This document shows positions 32,136-41,857 of a stretch of 64,000 bases of DNA, in pieces (position 1 is the first letter of the stretch; every line of letters begins with the position of its first letter). Source of the DNA: Anaerotignum lactatifermentans (GTDB lineage: Bacteria > Bacillota > Clostridia > Lachnospirales > Anaerotignaceae); NCBI RefSeq assembly GCF_016902535.1, contig NZ_JACSNY010000007.1, forward strand, positions 62,001-126,000, in the 5' to 3' direction. The notes below the pieces were generated by a model that was given only the letters and a program-made list of their open reading frames with translations, was not told the DNA's origin and searched no databases. A program made the position numbers and the translations under genes.

Positions 32136-33548
32136 ATGGATACCGTCAATATTAACAGACGCAAAATTACAAAATCGGCGCTGATACAGGGGATATGTTT
32201 TGCCCTGTGCTTTTTTGCCTTTCAGCTTGCGGAATTTACTGTTAACGACAAAGCCGCAGCTTTAGTTGGCGTTTCTTCGGTTAATGCAGTATATTCTATG
32301 GGCATTGCCTGCACTGCAGTGGGCTTTTTGTCTTTTTCTCTTGCGCGAAGACTTTTTCAAAAAGACAGCGTAAGGCGAGTTTTAATTTGCATTGTTGGCG
32401 CTTTTTCCATATTTTTTACGGTTCAGATATTGTTTGTAAAAACACAGCTTATTTTTTTAATCAGTTCATTTTTATTGCTTCTTGCCCTTGGTCATATAAG
32501 CGGATGCGTATATTATAATAGCGCTATGCTCTTTGACGGAAAGGAATATACAGGGCGAATTATAGGAGTTGGCATGGGCTGTGCCGTAGTAATGCAGTAT
32601 GTTGTTCAAAATCTTTTTGTTACAGATGCGGCATTTCTTTTAAGCATGGTATTTAGCGTTGCCGTTTTGCTCTACATTATAATAAAGCCTTCTCACGACT
32701 GGATTTTGGAAAATCCTCTTCCATATTCCTCGGAAAACAAAACCGATTATAAAACGGCGACTATACTTGTTTCATCTGTTATTATTATGAGCCTTATAAT
32801 AGGTTTGATAGACGGAGTTGTGGTTTCAAAGCACGCCCAGGGAGAGCTAAGCGTATCCTCCAATGCGCGGTTATTTTATGCCGCAAGCCTTATTGCCGCC
32901 GGATTTATTTCAGATATAAATAATAGAAAATACTTTGCTTTGTCAACAGTATGTACTATGTTTTTTTCCACTATTTCAACGGCATTTATGGCTAATTCGG
33001 CAACATTTTTCATGGGCACGGCAGCTATGTATATCTACAGCGGATTTTATGTAATGTTTTTAACTTTGTCATTTATTGACTTTGCGCCTAAGACAAAGGC
33101 TCCGACACTTTGGGCTGGAATGGGACGTATATGCAGAAGCTTTGTTATTTCATTTACAGCCGTTCCTGTAGTTTATATTTTTGAGTATTTCGGCAGTTCA
33201 TCCCTTGTTATGGGAAGCTGTGTGTTATCTATAGCGGTGCTTCTTATTTTGCTTAAAGATATCATATCAGCTATGTATGCCCAAAAAGATACGGCAGAAA
33301 ATAATGACACCATATCAAATGAAAATGCATTAAACACTTACTGCGAGTATTATGGCTTTACGCCAAGAGAAACAGAGGTGTTTGAAAAACTTATTGTTAC
33401 CGAAAACGGAAATCAGGAAATTGCAGACGAGCTTTTCATATCCCGCCGTGTTTTGCAAAGACACGTTGCCTCTATTTATGAGAAAACAGGAACCAAAAAC
33501 CGCATTGGACTTTACCAAAGCTATTGGGATTTTACATCAAAAAAGTAA
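32136..33548 (+). CDS. Membrane-embedded LuxR-type regulator (MFS-like sensor plus HTH)
   Basis: The 470-residue protein has about twelve hydrophobic helices arranged like a major facilitator carrier (about 10-400). A cytoplasmic LuxR/GerE DNA-binding domain ends it (about 405-465: GFTPRETEVFEKLI, then IADELFISRRVLQRHVASIYEKTGTKNRIGL). Such fused sensors are common in Coriobacteria and some Clostridia, where they often lie beside the genes they control. The likely signal is a small molecule bound in the membrane part. Start ATG 32136 has GTGGAGG upstream. Codon use is AT-rich and unlike the core genes, indicating transfer. A terminator follows, then the two genes it may regulate. Confidence 0.88.
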   Translation: MDTVNINRRKITKSALIQGICFALCFFAFQLAEFTVNDKAAALVGVSSVNAVYSMGIACTAVGFLSFSLARRLFQKDSVRRVLICIVGAFSIFFTVQILFVKTQLIFLISSFLLLLALGHISGCVYYNSAMLFDGKEYTGRIIGVGMGCAVVMQYVVQNLFVTDAAFLLSMVFSVAVLLYIIIKPSHDWILENPLPYSSENKTDYKTATILVSSVIIMSLIIGLIDGVVVSKHAQGELSVSSNARLFYAASLIAAGFISDINNRKYFALSTVCTMFFSTISTAFMANSATFFMGTAAMYIYSGFYVMFLTLSFIDFAPKTKAPTLWAGMGRICRSFVISFTAVPVVYIFEYFGSSSLVMGSCVLSIAVLLILLKDIISAMYAQKDTAENNDTISNENALNTYCEYYGFTPRETEVFEKLIVTENGNQEIADELFISRRVLQRHVASIYEKTGTKNRIGLYQSYWDFTSKK

Positions 33549-33563
33549 ATAAGTTTTATTTAG

Positions 33564-33591
33564 ACCGTCTTTTGTTTAAGGCGGTTTTTTT
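33564..33591 (+). terminator. Terminator after the LuxR-type regulator
   Basis: ACCGTCTT and AAGGCGGT form an eight-pair stem (one G-U) with a six-base loop and seven T, 15 bases after the stop codon. Confidence 0.85.
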
Positions 33592-33641
33592 GTGTCAAAA
33601 ATACGAAAAGCCTTAATTTTTAAAGCTTTTTTTAATGTTGG

Positions 33642-33651
33642 CACATATGTG
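33642..33651. promoter_or_regulatory. Palindrome upstream of the surface-protein genes
   Basis: CACATATGTG is a perfect ten-base palindrome about 70 bases before the next start codon. LuxR-type proteins bind inverted repeats, so this could be the operator of the neighbouring regulator. The evidence is position and symmetry only. Confidence 0.3.
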
Positions 33652-33719
33652 ACCTGCACAAAAACACCCTTTTTTCTTATTATTTAAACAAAAGCACTTT
33701 AAAAAAGAGGGGGGATAGT

Positions 33720-34052
33720 ATGTGTACTGTAATAAAAACGCTTCCGTATGCCAAGCAATTGGTTTTTATGGCCCTGTTTGATATTTTGGAACAGGAAAAC
33801 AGCAGTTACAAAAAAGACTCCGAAAAAGATACTGTATTTGCAGACATACCCGTTTACGGAAATATAAGCAGTTTTAACATCCATATCCGAGAAAGTCCGC
33901 CTGCAACGGAAATGGAGGTTTCTGTTGTCAAACCCTTTAAGGGTCTTTCGGTCAAGGGTCAGCAAAGAGCCGTGGACTATATAGCCGACAGCGTGGAGCA
34001 GATGTTGGAAAACGAGCTTATACTGCGCTATGAAATAAACGGCGATTTGTAA
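33720..34052 (+). CDS. Small protein of unknown function, upstream of the SLH protein
   Basis: The 110-residue product has no signal peptide, membrane helix or recognised domain. It has a mixed alpha/beta character (FADIPVYGNISSFNIHIRESPP, then GQQRAVDYIADSVEQMLENELILRY). GAGGGGGGATAGT precedes the ATG. It ends 49 bases before the giant surface protein with no terminator between, so the two are probably co-transcribed. A cytoplasmic helper or chaperone for the exported partner is possible but unproven. Codon use matches the neighbouring regulator. Confidence 0.7.
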   Translation: MCTVIKTLPYAKQLVFMALFDILEQENSSYKKDSEKDTVFADIPVYGNISSFNIHIRESPPATEMEVSVVKPFKGLSVKGQQRAVDYIADSVEQMLENELILRYEINGDL

Positions 34053-34101
34053 AACCAATGGCAGATGACAGATATTTTTATACAAAAAGGGGGAATGAAA
34101 A

Positions 34102-37100
34102 ATGACAGCTTTTCAGAAAAAATTTTTTGCTGTGCTTTTGGCTCTTGCTATGATGGTTCCAAGCACGTCTTTTGTATATGCCGAAGATACTGCGACAATG
34201 TGCCAAAACCACCAGCAGCATGATGAAACTTGCGGCTATGTGGCGCCCAGCGAAGGCTCACCATGCACATTTGTACATGAACACGACGAAAGCTGCGGCT
34301 ATGCAGAGCCAAGTGAAGGCTCGCCATGCACATTTGTTCATGAACACGACGAAAGCTGCGGTTATGCGGCACCGAGTGAAGGTTCGCCATGCACATTTGT
34401 TCATGAGCATGACGAAAGCTGCGGTTATGACGAAACAACAGGGGAAGGTTGCACCTTCGTCCATGAACACGACGAAAGCTGCGGTTATGCGGCACCGAGT
34501 GAAGGCTCACCATGCACATTTGTACATGAGCACGACGAAACTTGCGGCTATGTGGCGCCCAGCGAAGGCTCACCATGCACATTTGTACATGAGCATGACG
34601 AATATTGCGGCTACGCAGAGCCAAGGGAAGGCTCGCCTTGCACCCATACCTGTGAACTTTGCCATCCCGAGTTGGCAGTGGAGAACACAGAGCCTGAAGA
34701 AGACACAAATCTGTCTCAGGTTACGACAAATACGCTTCTTACACCAACTCCAAGCACCAGAAGTTCTTATGCTTCCGAGGATTTCAGTACGAAATATACC
34801 ATAACGGACTCCACAGGACAGCCCGTAACCAGTCTGAATACTACCGATTTATATACCGTAACCATAACCGGTGTGCCGGATGGTTATGCGTTTAAAAACG
34901 AAGAAAATGGAAAAGAGTTTGTTTCATTTGGCATAAGCAAAACGGAAGCCACCGATGCGGATTCTCTTCAAAATACATGGACTTATATTGGCGAGCCTGA
35001 AAAACAGGCAAACGGTGACTGGGTTTTGGAAGGCTTCCGCCTAAATGCCTCAGGCAAAGGTCGCTTTATGACATATTTTGACGGGGCAATGAAGCTGGGC
35101 TATTCCGCTATATATGATATAACGGCATCAGAAGCCAGCAGTGACGTTAAAATCACAAATATTTATTACGAAAGGCTCAGCGGAGGCTCATACTACTCCT
35201 TTGAGCTTTACAGCGAAGAGTTTGGGCTTCTGGAGGACAAGAGCACCGGAACCGATTACGAAACATATATCCGTATCTATACTGCCAACAACGAAACAGG
35301 CTCTCCATGTGATGTTACGGATCTTTTTGAGTTGGAGAATACCACATTTTATGCGGAAGACGCAAGAGGTGAAAAACATGCTCTTGAACATAACGTCGTT
35401 TTGATGGGAGGAAGCGTCCAAGAGTCCTATATCGATATTAAGCTTTCTCCGCTTTATATCGATGACACCAAAGGCATCACTTTTGGTATGCCGACATCTT
35501 ATACAAACCCGGACAGGGATAAATTAATCGTTTCCAAGGCGGAGGTATATGTAAACGGCACTCCTTCCCGCAGTGTAACCATATCTGACGGACGCCCGGG
35601 AGAACTGCCTTCTGAGCGTATTTTCTCTTTGGATATGAGTATGCCAAACACCAACCCAACGTATGCCTTAAACGGACGTTTTGAAAATGATGTTGTGGTG
35701 TCCCTTGCCGTTCTTTATCCTAACGGAATCGACGCAACCATTTATAACGGTACGGCGGAAATTGAAATTTCCTCCAACACACCGTTCCAGTTAAACGGCG
35801 CGGGAACTGCGGAAACAAGTCATACAGTAAAAATACCGATTACCGGCGGCAGCGGCTCTTTCCGTGTGATTTCCGCCACAAAAGGCGACGGTGACCTGTT
35901 CCTTTCCGATGGTACAGAGTTTAACGTAAAAGCGACACTGGTGCAAAAAGACGACGAGCAGTATGGTACTACGGTGCAGACCGATTCTTTTAAGCTCTCG
36001 GAAGAAAACAACTACAGAAAATATACCGGCACCCTTGACGCAAAAGAGAAAGAGGGCGTGGCTATTAATATTACCATTGATGATGATGTAACCAGCGCTG
36101 TAACCGATACAGATGGAAAATTTACATTCTTTGCGGAAAGCGGTCTTACAGAAGTAGATGTCATCCGTATCGTACCCCAGGGCGAAACGGGATTCTATCT
36201 TTACAATCAGCCTGTAACGGAAAATACACTGACAATTAAACTGGAAGATCTGGAAATCCCTATTGATTTGGAATGGATTACCCATAATGAAATCAGTGGA
36301 GAGACAGAACATCAGACTTTTACAGAAGAAGAATATGATAATATAGAATTTCATGTTAATCAAAATTCCCGCGTCATCTCTTGGGAAATCCGTGAAGAGG
36401 ACGGAAAATATTATTTGGTTTTAAAAAATTTATTAGAAATAAAGGAAGACGATTATTTTTTTATCTCCTATAAAATATCAAACTACACTCGGCTGTACGC
36501 TTATCCGAAAGGAACGGAGATTAAACAAGAGTTTACACTTGAGAAGGAAATTCCGAAGTGGGGCAGCATTACCGCTAAATTTGCTGACGGAATAAACGAA
36601 AATGATTATGTGGTAGGCATATATAAAAAATATGAAGGAAGTAACGGTTATAATTATACCAGAATAGCCGCAGGCAAGAGTTACAATCCAGAACTTGTAA
36701 GTTCTTATGGTACATACCGTGTGGTATTCAGCACCTATTTGCCGGATCGCACACTTTATGAGGAAGACTTTGCACTTGGTGAGGAAACGAATTCACTCTA
36801 CTATGGACAGGTAACGGGAGGTTTAGGCATCGATAAGACCGTTACACTGGATAAGGAACTTTCAAAAAGTGACTATTATAATGTTCTATTTTATTCTCAA
36901 AAAATAAGTTATAAGGATACCGATGGTGCAAGGAAAAGTTATATTTCGATGGTTTTGAAAGACTATTCTGCCAATTTATTCGGAAAGGTTCTGCGTTTTG
37001 ATATACCGGACAATCTGGAAATCATTCCGGATGAAAACGGGGAAAACACCGTAGAAATAAGCTACGGGACATATAGAACGAATATAAAGTTAACAAAGTC

Positions 37101-40100
37101 GGAGGAAGGATATTATATTTCGGAACCTCTGCCGGAGGCCGAAAATGTGCAAAGCAGACAGTACACGATTTGTGTTACGATTACAATGAGGCAAGTTACA
37201 AATGATAGCGGTACGGTTACGGCTTCCGTTCAAAATTTAGGTGGCAGCGGCTATATTGTATTAGGCAATGTGCATATTGAAGGAAGGTCTGACGTATCCG
37301 TTTCAGCGTCCCCTTTGGTTTACCAGGATGGAATTTTGGAATACAGTTTGAACTGCGACTATGCGGGAGGCATTTTATATGGGGAATCCATTGAAATATC
37401 CGAAAAAAATAATAAGTTTGAACCTTTTTCAATTCAATGGGAATCTTATGGAACCAGTTATCCGCTTTATCATGTTGGTGTAGTAGCTAATATTGAAGCA
37501 ATAGTATTAGAGGAGAAGTTGGAGTGGACAAATGGGGAGCCGCCGCAGGACGGTGAACAGCTGATCCTCTGTACCAAAATACAAGATTATAAAGAGGATC
37601 CTGTTGTGGCAGGAACAACCACATATACCAGTCAATCTAAGCCAAGCGAAGATTTAGTCCAGTACCTGCTCTGTATGGATTATTATTTCAATAATGATTA
37701 CCATGAGGATTATTATATCATTCATCCGGATGAGAATAAGAATACGAATACGATTAATTATTTTAATTCCAAAAAAGTATATGAAGCTAAGATAAATAAA
37801 GATGAATTGCCGGAAGGCAAAGAGATCTATACCATGGCTGTTGTAATGCACCTGGCAGACGGCAAAGGGAATATGTCGTTTTTCCTGGAGCCGACAGAGG
37901 AAGATGATTCCATTTGGACAGGAACCGTAGACTTTACGGAATTTAAAAATACGCTATATTTCACGGGATATTCTTTGGCGTATTCCTTCCGTCCAAAAGT
38001 AGAGCTGCCGGAGGAAACGGATACGACAATCGACTTTGACTACCAAGAATATCAAGCGGATTTGGAAAAACTTTCCGACATATTCGGTCAGAGTGTAACA
38101 TCCATAGAGCAGCAGAGCGGTACGGCAAACGGATATGACTATTCCGGCTTTGCCACAACTGTCAATATTGGCGAAATCGGAGAAACGGAAGTAACCATGT
38201 ATTCTTCTTCCGTAGGATTTGACGACGATGACCCTGAAGCATTTTATTCTCAGGGGAATGTATACAGAGGCAAAGCCACCATGGCAGACGGCGAAGTTGT
38301 GGATGTGGTAAGCAGGGCACAGATGTTCCGCTGTGACGACCCGGATAATCCTTCCGATATGATTGAACTTACTGATTTTGATGTGGATAGCATTCAGGAG
38401 TTTTATCAGGATGGTATTAAGCCTGAAACAATATTCGTGCAATATGTGACGTCATCTGTTATCAAAGACGGAAAATATTATGATTTTGATACTTACTGCA
38501 ATGAAGCGTCTGGGCAAAGCAATTCCGGCAAAAGTGTATTTTTGGCCTCCGCAAGAAACGGCGCGTCAAACGGCAAGTTTGTAGGTAAGGGCGGCGGCGT
38601 TAAGCCAAAAAGCGATACCTCAAGCGACCTGCAAGACTTCGGAAGTCAGACAGCTATTACTTTCACCTCTGATGCCGTTCAAGGCGCGGTAGAGACAGGA
38701 AGATTTGTGGATAGGTTTTCCACGGGAGCAGGCGCTTTTACAGGCGCTCTTTCCGGTATCGGACACAGTATGGAGTTTGGTCCTGTCATCAACGACATAG
38801 AAAACTGTATTGCCAGAGCCCGCAACGTGAGGGACAGATACGGCGAATATCTGACAAATGAGGAAATCCAGACATTGAATCAGAATATTTCCAATATGGA
38901 ATATTATCTTGGCGTTACCAAGGCAGGATTTGCCGGTGCAATTGGTACTGATGTTGCCGGGGTAGGCATAGGCCTTGGTGCAGCGGCATTAGCACCGGCA
39001 ACAGGCGGCGGTTCCGTTGCGGCAGGTTTTGCACTTAACGGCAACGTAACATTAGGCGCCTTTGCTTCCGAACAGATAATGAAGAAAAATTATAACAACG
39101 TAATGGAGCTTGACGCATCCACATTTAAGATTTTAAAGGATGTCACGGAACGCAGACGTGAGGCTATACCGTCGGTAGATAATTCGAGTCTTTATACTTC
39201 AGGCGTTGCTGTTGATATGACAGGCGGATACGCTTATAATGCCGGAAGCGGCGACCAAGCACTCCTTGACGGCGGTATCGGTCACGGTGGTGGCGGCGGC
39301 ATCTATGGCGGCGGCACGATTGCTCAGAACCAAATAGTAAGGATAAAATATGACCCGCAAGGCACTGTTTACGACCAGGACGGCAACCCGGTTGAAGACG
39401 CAACCATGACCGTTTACTTCTCCAAAAACGCAGACGGCAGCGGCGCCGTTGCATGGGTAAACGAGGACGAACCAAACGACGCAGGAGATGCGGCTTATGA
39501 AGAAATAAAACGACCTTGGCTGTGGAACGAACCGGGCGTACAGGAAACCAACGCTGTGGGCTTCTACGCATGGAACGTACCTGACGGCTACTATTATCAG
39601 GTAGTAGCGGAAAAGGACGGCTATACCACGGCAAAGAGCGACTGGCTTAGGGTTATCCCTCCGCGCTTTGGCGTAGACCTTGTAATGACGAAATTGAACG
39701 CCGGCGTCGATGACGATGACGACGAAAACAACAACACCGGCACTGGCGGCGGTGGAGGCGGAAGCGTTTCCGTATCTTATGGAATTTCTGTTTCAGATGA
39801 TATCGCAAACGGAAAGCTTACCGTATCCGATAAACGGGCTAAAAAAGGTGATACTGTAACCATAACCGCAGCGCCTGATGACGGATATGCTCTTGACACA
39901 GTAACAGTTAAAGATGAAAAAGGCAAAGAAATTAAGCTTACTGATTTAGGAAACGGCAAATTCAGCTTTACCATGCCTGATTCCAAAATCACCATAGACG
40001 CTCAATTCGTTGAAAAAACAGACGAAATACCTGTAGTCATAAATCCTTTTGCCGACGTAAAAGAAAGCGATTGGTTCTATAATGACGTTATGTTTGTTTA

Positions 40101-40590
40101 CTCCAATGGCATTATGGCAGGAACGGGAGAGACAACATTTGAACCGAATACTACAACAAACAGAGCAATGTTTGTGGCTGTGGTTTGGCGTCTTGAAAAT
40201 ATGCCTGCCCCTGAAAACACGGCATCATTCACCGACGTTGAAAAGGGGACATGGTATACCGAAGCGGCTGCGTGGGCTTACGAAAACGGCATTGCTTCCG
40301 GCTTTGGAGACGGCACATTTGGACCAAATGAAAAGCTTACCCGTGAACAGCTTGCCGTATTCTTATATAAATACGCCCAGTATAAGGGATATGACCTGAC
40401 TATAACAGGAAATATCGACTCATTCATAGATAAAGACAGCGTATCTCCTTGGGCAAAGGACGCAGTTACATGGGCTGTTCAAAATGGATTTATAGCCGGA
40501 AAGGACGGCAATAAATTAGACCCGAAGGGCTTTGCGACAAGGGCAGAGTTTGCGGCTATAATCCATCGCTTTATTGAAAACATGAGTTAA
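34102..40590 (+). CDS. Giant SLH-anchored surface protein with N-terminal Cys/His repeats
   Basis: The 2162-residue protein starts with a signal peptide (about 1-27, ending SFVYA). Seven repeats of the form C-x3-H-x-H-D-E-x-C-G-Y (about 33-180), separated mostly by APSEGSP, and a final CTHTCELCH follow; these Cys/His sets could bind metal or form disulfides. A very long beta-rich region runs to about 1450. A Gly/Ala-rich hydrophobic segment lies near 1610-1650 and a carboxypeptidase-regulatory-like domain near 1750-1860. A Gly-rich linker, an InlB-like repeat (about 1890-1970) and three S-layer homology domains (from about 1982, 2042 and 2107) end the protein. SLH domains hold it to wall polymers. 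GGGGG lies before the ATG. It is probably the main cargo of this inserted segment; the ligand is unknown. Confidence 0.88.
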   Translation: MTAFQKKFFAVLLALAMMVPSTSFVYAEDTATMCQNHQQHDETCGYVAPSEGSPCTFVHEHDESCGYAEPSEGSPCTFVHEHDESCGYAAPSEGSPCTFVHEHDESCGYDETTGEGCTFVHEHDESCGYAAPSEGSPCTFVHEHDETCGYVAPSEGSPCTFVHEHDEYCGYAEPREGSPCTHTCELCHPELAVENTEPEEDTNLSQVTTNTLLTPTPSTRSSYASEDFSTKYTITDSTGQPVTSLNTTDLYTVTITGVPDGYAFKNEENGKEFVSFGISKTEATDADSLQNTWTYIGEPEKQANGDWVLEGFRLNASGKGRFMTYFDGAMKLGYSAIYDITASEASSDVKITNIYYERLSGGSYYSFELYSEEFGLLEDKSTGTDYETYIRIYTANNETGSPCDVTDLFELENTTFYAEDARGEKHALEHNVVLMGGSVQESYIDIKLSPLYIDDTKGITFGMPTSYTNPDRDKLIVSKAEVYVNGTPSRSVTISDGRPGELPSERIFSLDMSMPNTNPTYALNGRFENDVVVSLAVLYPNGIDATIYNGTAEIEISSNTPFQLNGAGTAETSHTVKIPITGGSGSFRVISATKGDGDLFLSDGTEFNVKATLVQKDDEQYGTTVQTDSFKLSEENNYRKYTGTLDAKEKEGVAINITIDDDVTSAVTDTDGKFTFFAESGLTEVDVIRIVPQGETGFYLYNQPVTENTLTIKLEDLEIPIDLEWITHNEISGETEHQTFTEEEYDNIEFHVNQNSRVISWEIREEDGKYYLVLKNLLEIKEDDYFFISYKISNYTRLYAYPKGTEIKQEFTLEKEIPKWGSITAKFADGINENDYVVGIYKKYEGSNGYNYTRIAAGKSYNPELVSSYGTYRVVFSTYLPDRTLYEEDFALGEETNSLYYGQVTGGLGIDKTVTLDKELSKSDYYNVLFYSQKISYKDTDGARKSYISMVLKDYSANLFGKVLRFDIPDNLEIIPDENGENTVEISYGTYRTNIKLTKSEEGYYISEPLPEAENVQSRQYTICVTITMRQVTNDSGTVTASVQNLGGSGYIVLGNVHIEGRSDVSVSASPLVYQDGILEYSLNCDYAGGILYGESIEISEKNNKFEPFSIQWESYGTSYPLYHVGVVANIEAIVLEEKLEWTNGEPPQDGEQLILCTKIQDYKEDPVVAGTTTYTSQSKPSEDLVQYLLCMDYYFNNDYHEDYYIIHPDENKNTNTINYFNSKKVYEAKINKDELPEGKEIYTMAVVMHLADGKGNMSFFLEPTEEDDSIWTGTVDFTEFKNTLYFTGYSLAYSFRPKVELPEETDTTIDFDYQEYQADLEKLSDIFGQSVTSIEQQSGTANGYDYSGFATTVNIGEIGETEVTMYSSSVGFDDDDPEAFYSQGNVYRGKATMADGEVVDVVSRAQMFRCDDPDNPSDMIELTDFDVDSIQEFYQDGIKPETIFVQYVTSSVIKDGKYYDFDTYCNEASGQSNSGKSVFLASARNGASNGKFVGKGGGVKPKSDTSSDLQDFGSQTAITFTSDAVQGAVETGRFVDRFSTGAGAFTGALSGIGHSMEFGPVINDIENCIARARNVRDRYGEYLTNEEIQTLNQNISNMEYYLGVTKAGFAGAIGTDVAGVGIGLGAAALAPATGGGSVAAGFALNGNVTLGAFASEQIMKKNYNNVMELDASTFKILKDVTERRREAIPSVDNSSLYTSGVAVDMTGGYAYNAGSGDQALLDGGIGHGGGGGIYGGGTIAQNQIVRIKYDPQGTVYDQDGNPVEDATMTVYFSKNADGSGAVAWVNEDEPNDAGDAAYEEIKRPWLWNEPGVQETNAVGFYAWNVPDGYYYQVVAEKDGYTTAKSDWLRVIPPRFGVDLVMTKLNAGVDDDDDENNNTGTGGGGGGSVSVSYGISVSDDIANGKLTVSDKRAKKGDTVTITAAPDDGYALDTVTVKDEKGKEIKLTDLGNGKFSFTMPDSKITIDAQFVEKTDEIPVVINPFADVKESDWFYNDVMFVYSNGIMAGTGETTFEPNTTTNRAMFVAVVWRLENMPAPENTASFTDVEKGTWYTEAAAWAYENGIASGFGDGTFGPNEKLTREQLAVFLYKYAQYKGYDLTITGNIDSFIDKDSVSPWAKDAVTWAVQNGFIAGKDGNKLDPKGFATRAEFAAIIHRFIENMS
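34197..34665 (+). repeat. In-frame tandem repeat of about 66 bases coding the Cys/His units
   Basis: Near-identical units read ...CCATGCACATTTGTACATGA and on, seven times in frame; the fifth unit is preceded by a shorter linker (DETTGEG). High identity between units points to recent expansion and likely length variation between strains. Confidence 0.85.
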
Positions 40591-40667
40591 TGCAAGAATA
40601 AAAATACCTCTGCTGCGTTTTGCATGGACAGATGAAAAAATATTAATTTAATACTTGATTTATAATG

Positions 40668-40704
40668 GGAACGGCGCAGTGTAAACGGCGCCGTTCCTGT
40701 TTTT
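40668..40704 (+). terminator. Terminator after the SLH protein
   Basis: GGAACGGCGC and GCGCCGTTCC form a ten-pair GC-rich stem with a ten-base loop followed by TGTTTTT. It lies 78 bases after the stop. The following 130 bases up to the attachment repeat hold no gene. Confidence 0.88.
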
Positions 40705-40838
40705 GGGTATTCTAGTGCAATATAGTCACTGACTTTGTCCGCAGTAGAAAAAACTTAGTAAAAGAAGCCCTTTATTGTCTCAATGTGCTTATGCCAAGGA
40801 ATTACCAGGTTCGTAGGGCATGCTGATCCAAACCTTTT

Positions 40839-40860
40839 TGAAGCTCGAGGAGTCATAAAG
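40839..40860 (+). other. Attachment site 2 (exact copy of the lepA 3' end)
   Basis: TGAAGCTCGAGGAGTCATAA plus AG is identical over 22 bases to the lepA terminus at 31619-31640, although no lepA body precedes it here. The sequence leading in (CCAAGG-AT-AC, GGCAT) resembles the lead-in of site 4 (from about 41671), as shared right element ends would. Confidence 0.78.
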
Positions 40861-41194
40861 AATATGACACCCCGTAAACCCAGTAAAATCAAGGCTTCCG
40901 GGCGTTTTTCATGCCGATTTTGAGGCGCTCAAGTTCCGAGATTTTGACAGATGTGTAAGTAACAAAATTGCGAGGACAGATGAAAAAACAGTATAAAAGG
41001 TAATTTTTATACTGTTTTTTGTTGCCCAAAATAGTGACAAATTTCTACATAAGAAAAAAATGCCTTATTTTTGAGAAAATATTTCACAAATTATGACAAA
41101 ATAAAACATTTGAATCTTGAAATGTGAAATGCAAATTTGTCATCTGTTTTGAGGCGATATTCTTCTTCCAGAGGTATGAGGAATAAGATTTACC
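40861..41194 (+). repeat. Element-end repeat, type I, copy 2
   Basis: Matches 31641-31974 throughout, including the ACAGTATAAAA/TTTTATACTGT terminator (40988-41020). After it only about 75 bases remain before the next attachment core, so this element has lost its body. Confidence 0.85.
40988..41020 (+). terminator. Terminator hairpin of the second type I end
   Basis: ACAGTATAAAA, short loop, TTTTATACTGT and T run, the counterpart of 31768-31801. Confidence 0.75.
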
Positions 41195-41270
41195 TTAGGA
41201 TAACAGTTTATGAAATGAAAAAGGGATATCAGTTATGTAAGGGATACTTTTTAACATATTTAGCAGGCTG

Positions 41271-41284
41271 GAGGAGCCATGAAG
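41271..41284 (+). other. Attachment site 3, diverged
   Basis: GAGGAGCCATGAAG differs from the core GAGGAGTCATAAAG at two positions and is again followed by ACCAAGTAAAATCAACGG, the diverged form of the CCAGTAAAATCAAGG end motif. Confidence 0.6.
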
Positions 41285-41413
41285 AATATAACACACTATA
41301 AACCAAGTAAAATCAACGGTTTGTGTCAGTTTTTAATAATGCTTTTGAAAGCCACATAATTTCAAATATGATAGATGGCAAAGATGCTTTTTGGATAGAA
41401 AAATATTTTTTAG

Positions 41414-41447
41414 GCAGTGAGAGAAAAAAGGTCTCACTGCTTTTTTT
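41414..41447 (+). terminator. Terminator in the remnant type II end
   Basis: GCAGTGAGA and TCTCACTGC enclose nine bases and are followed by seven T. A homologous hairpin lies at 41858-41892 before the intact gene. Confidence 0.85.
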
Positions 41448-41535
41448 GTTTCTGAAATCGATAAAAAAGTGATTTTTAAAAAAATATCCACTTTTTGAAT
41501 AAAAACTCAAATGATAGAAAGGAGGTGAAGATGTT

Positions 41536-41618
41536 TTGAAGGAAGATGTCATAAAAGTATTAAAAGTAAAGCCACATGAACATCTAAAGTCTGTATGCTG
41601 AAAAATACATTGGAAAAA
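41536..41618 (+). pseudogene. Truncated, frameshifted copy of the DUF3846 gene
   Basis: From TTG the frame reads like the intact gene at 41982 for about 16 codons (KEDVIKVLKVKPHEH). It then loses one base (CATCTAAAG against CATCCTGAAG) and hits TGA at 41599. Similarity continues in the DNA to about 41614 and stops abruptly. The upstream ribosome site AGGAGGTG and terminator are also shared. This is the decayed left end of an earlier integrated element. Confidence 0.8.
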
Positions 41619-41718
41619 ATTAGAATTGGCATAATACACAACACCTTATTAAAAACAACCTTACACCAAGGGATAACTAACTTTTTGAGGCATACTTTTT
41701 GTAAAAACATGACGGCTT

Positions 41719-41732
41719 GAGGAGTCATAAAG
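41719..41732 (+). other. Attachment site 4, left boundary of the resident ICE
   Basis: GAGGAGTCATAAAG matches the lepA core exactly and is followed by ATCCAGTAAAATCAAGGCTTTC, the element-end motif. The genes that follow are those of a conjugative element, so this is the likely left end (attL-like) of the ICE running off the window. Confidence 0.7.
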
Positions 41733-41857
41733 TATGGCACAGCCTGAAATCCAGTAAAATCAAGGCTTTCAGCAGTTTTTGAGGGCGATTTTCAAAGTTC
41801 CAAAAATTCGAATTTTATAGATGACATAGCGTTTGAAAGTCAAAAAAACGCTTTCCT

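Noticed and set aside
34197-34665. CRISPR-like regular repeat
   Set aside because: The repeats are in-frame coding units with conserved linkers instead of unique spacers, inside a secreted protein.
31639-41740. Integrase or transposase gene within the accreted segments
   Set aside because: No open frame with tyrosine or serine recombinase motifs was seen; mobility is inferred from the attachment repeats only.
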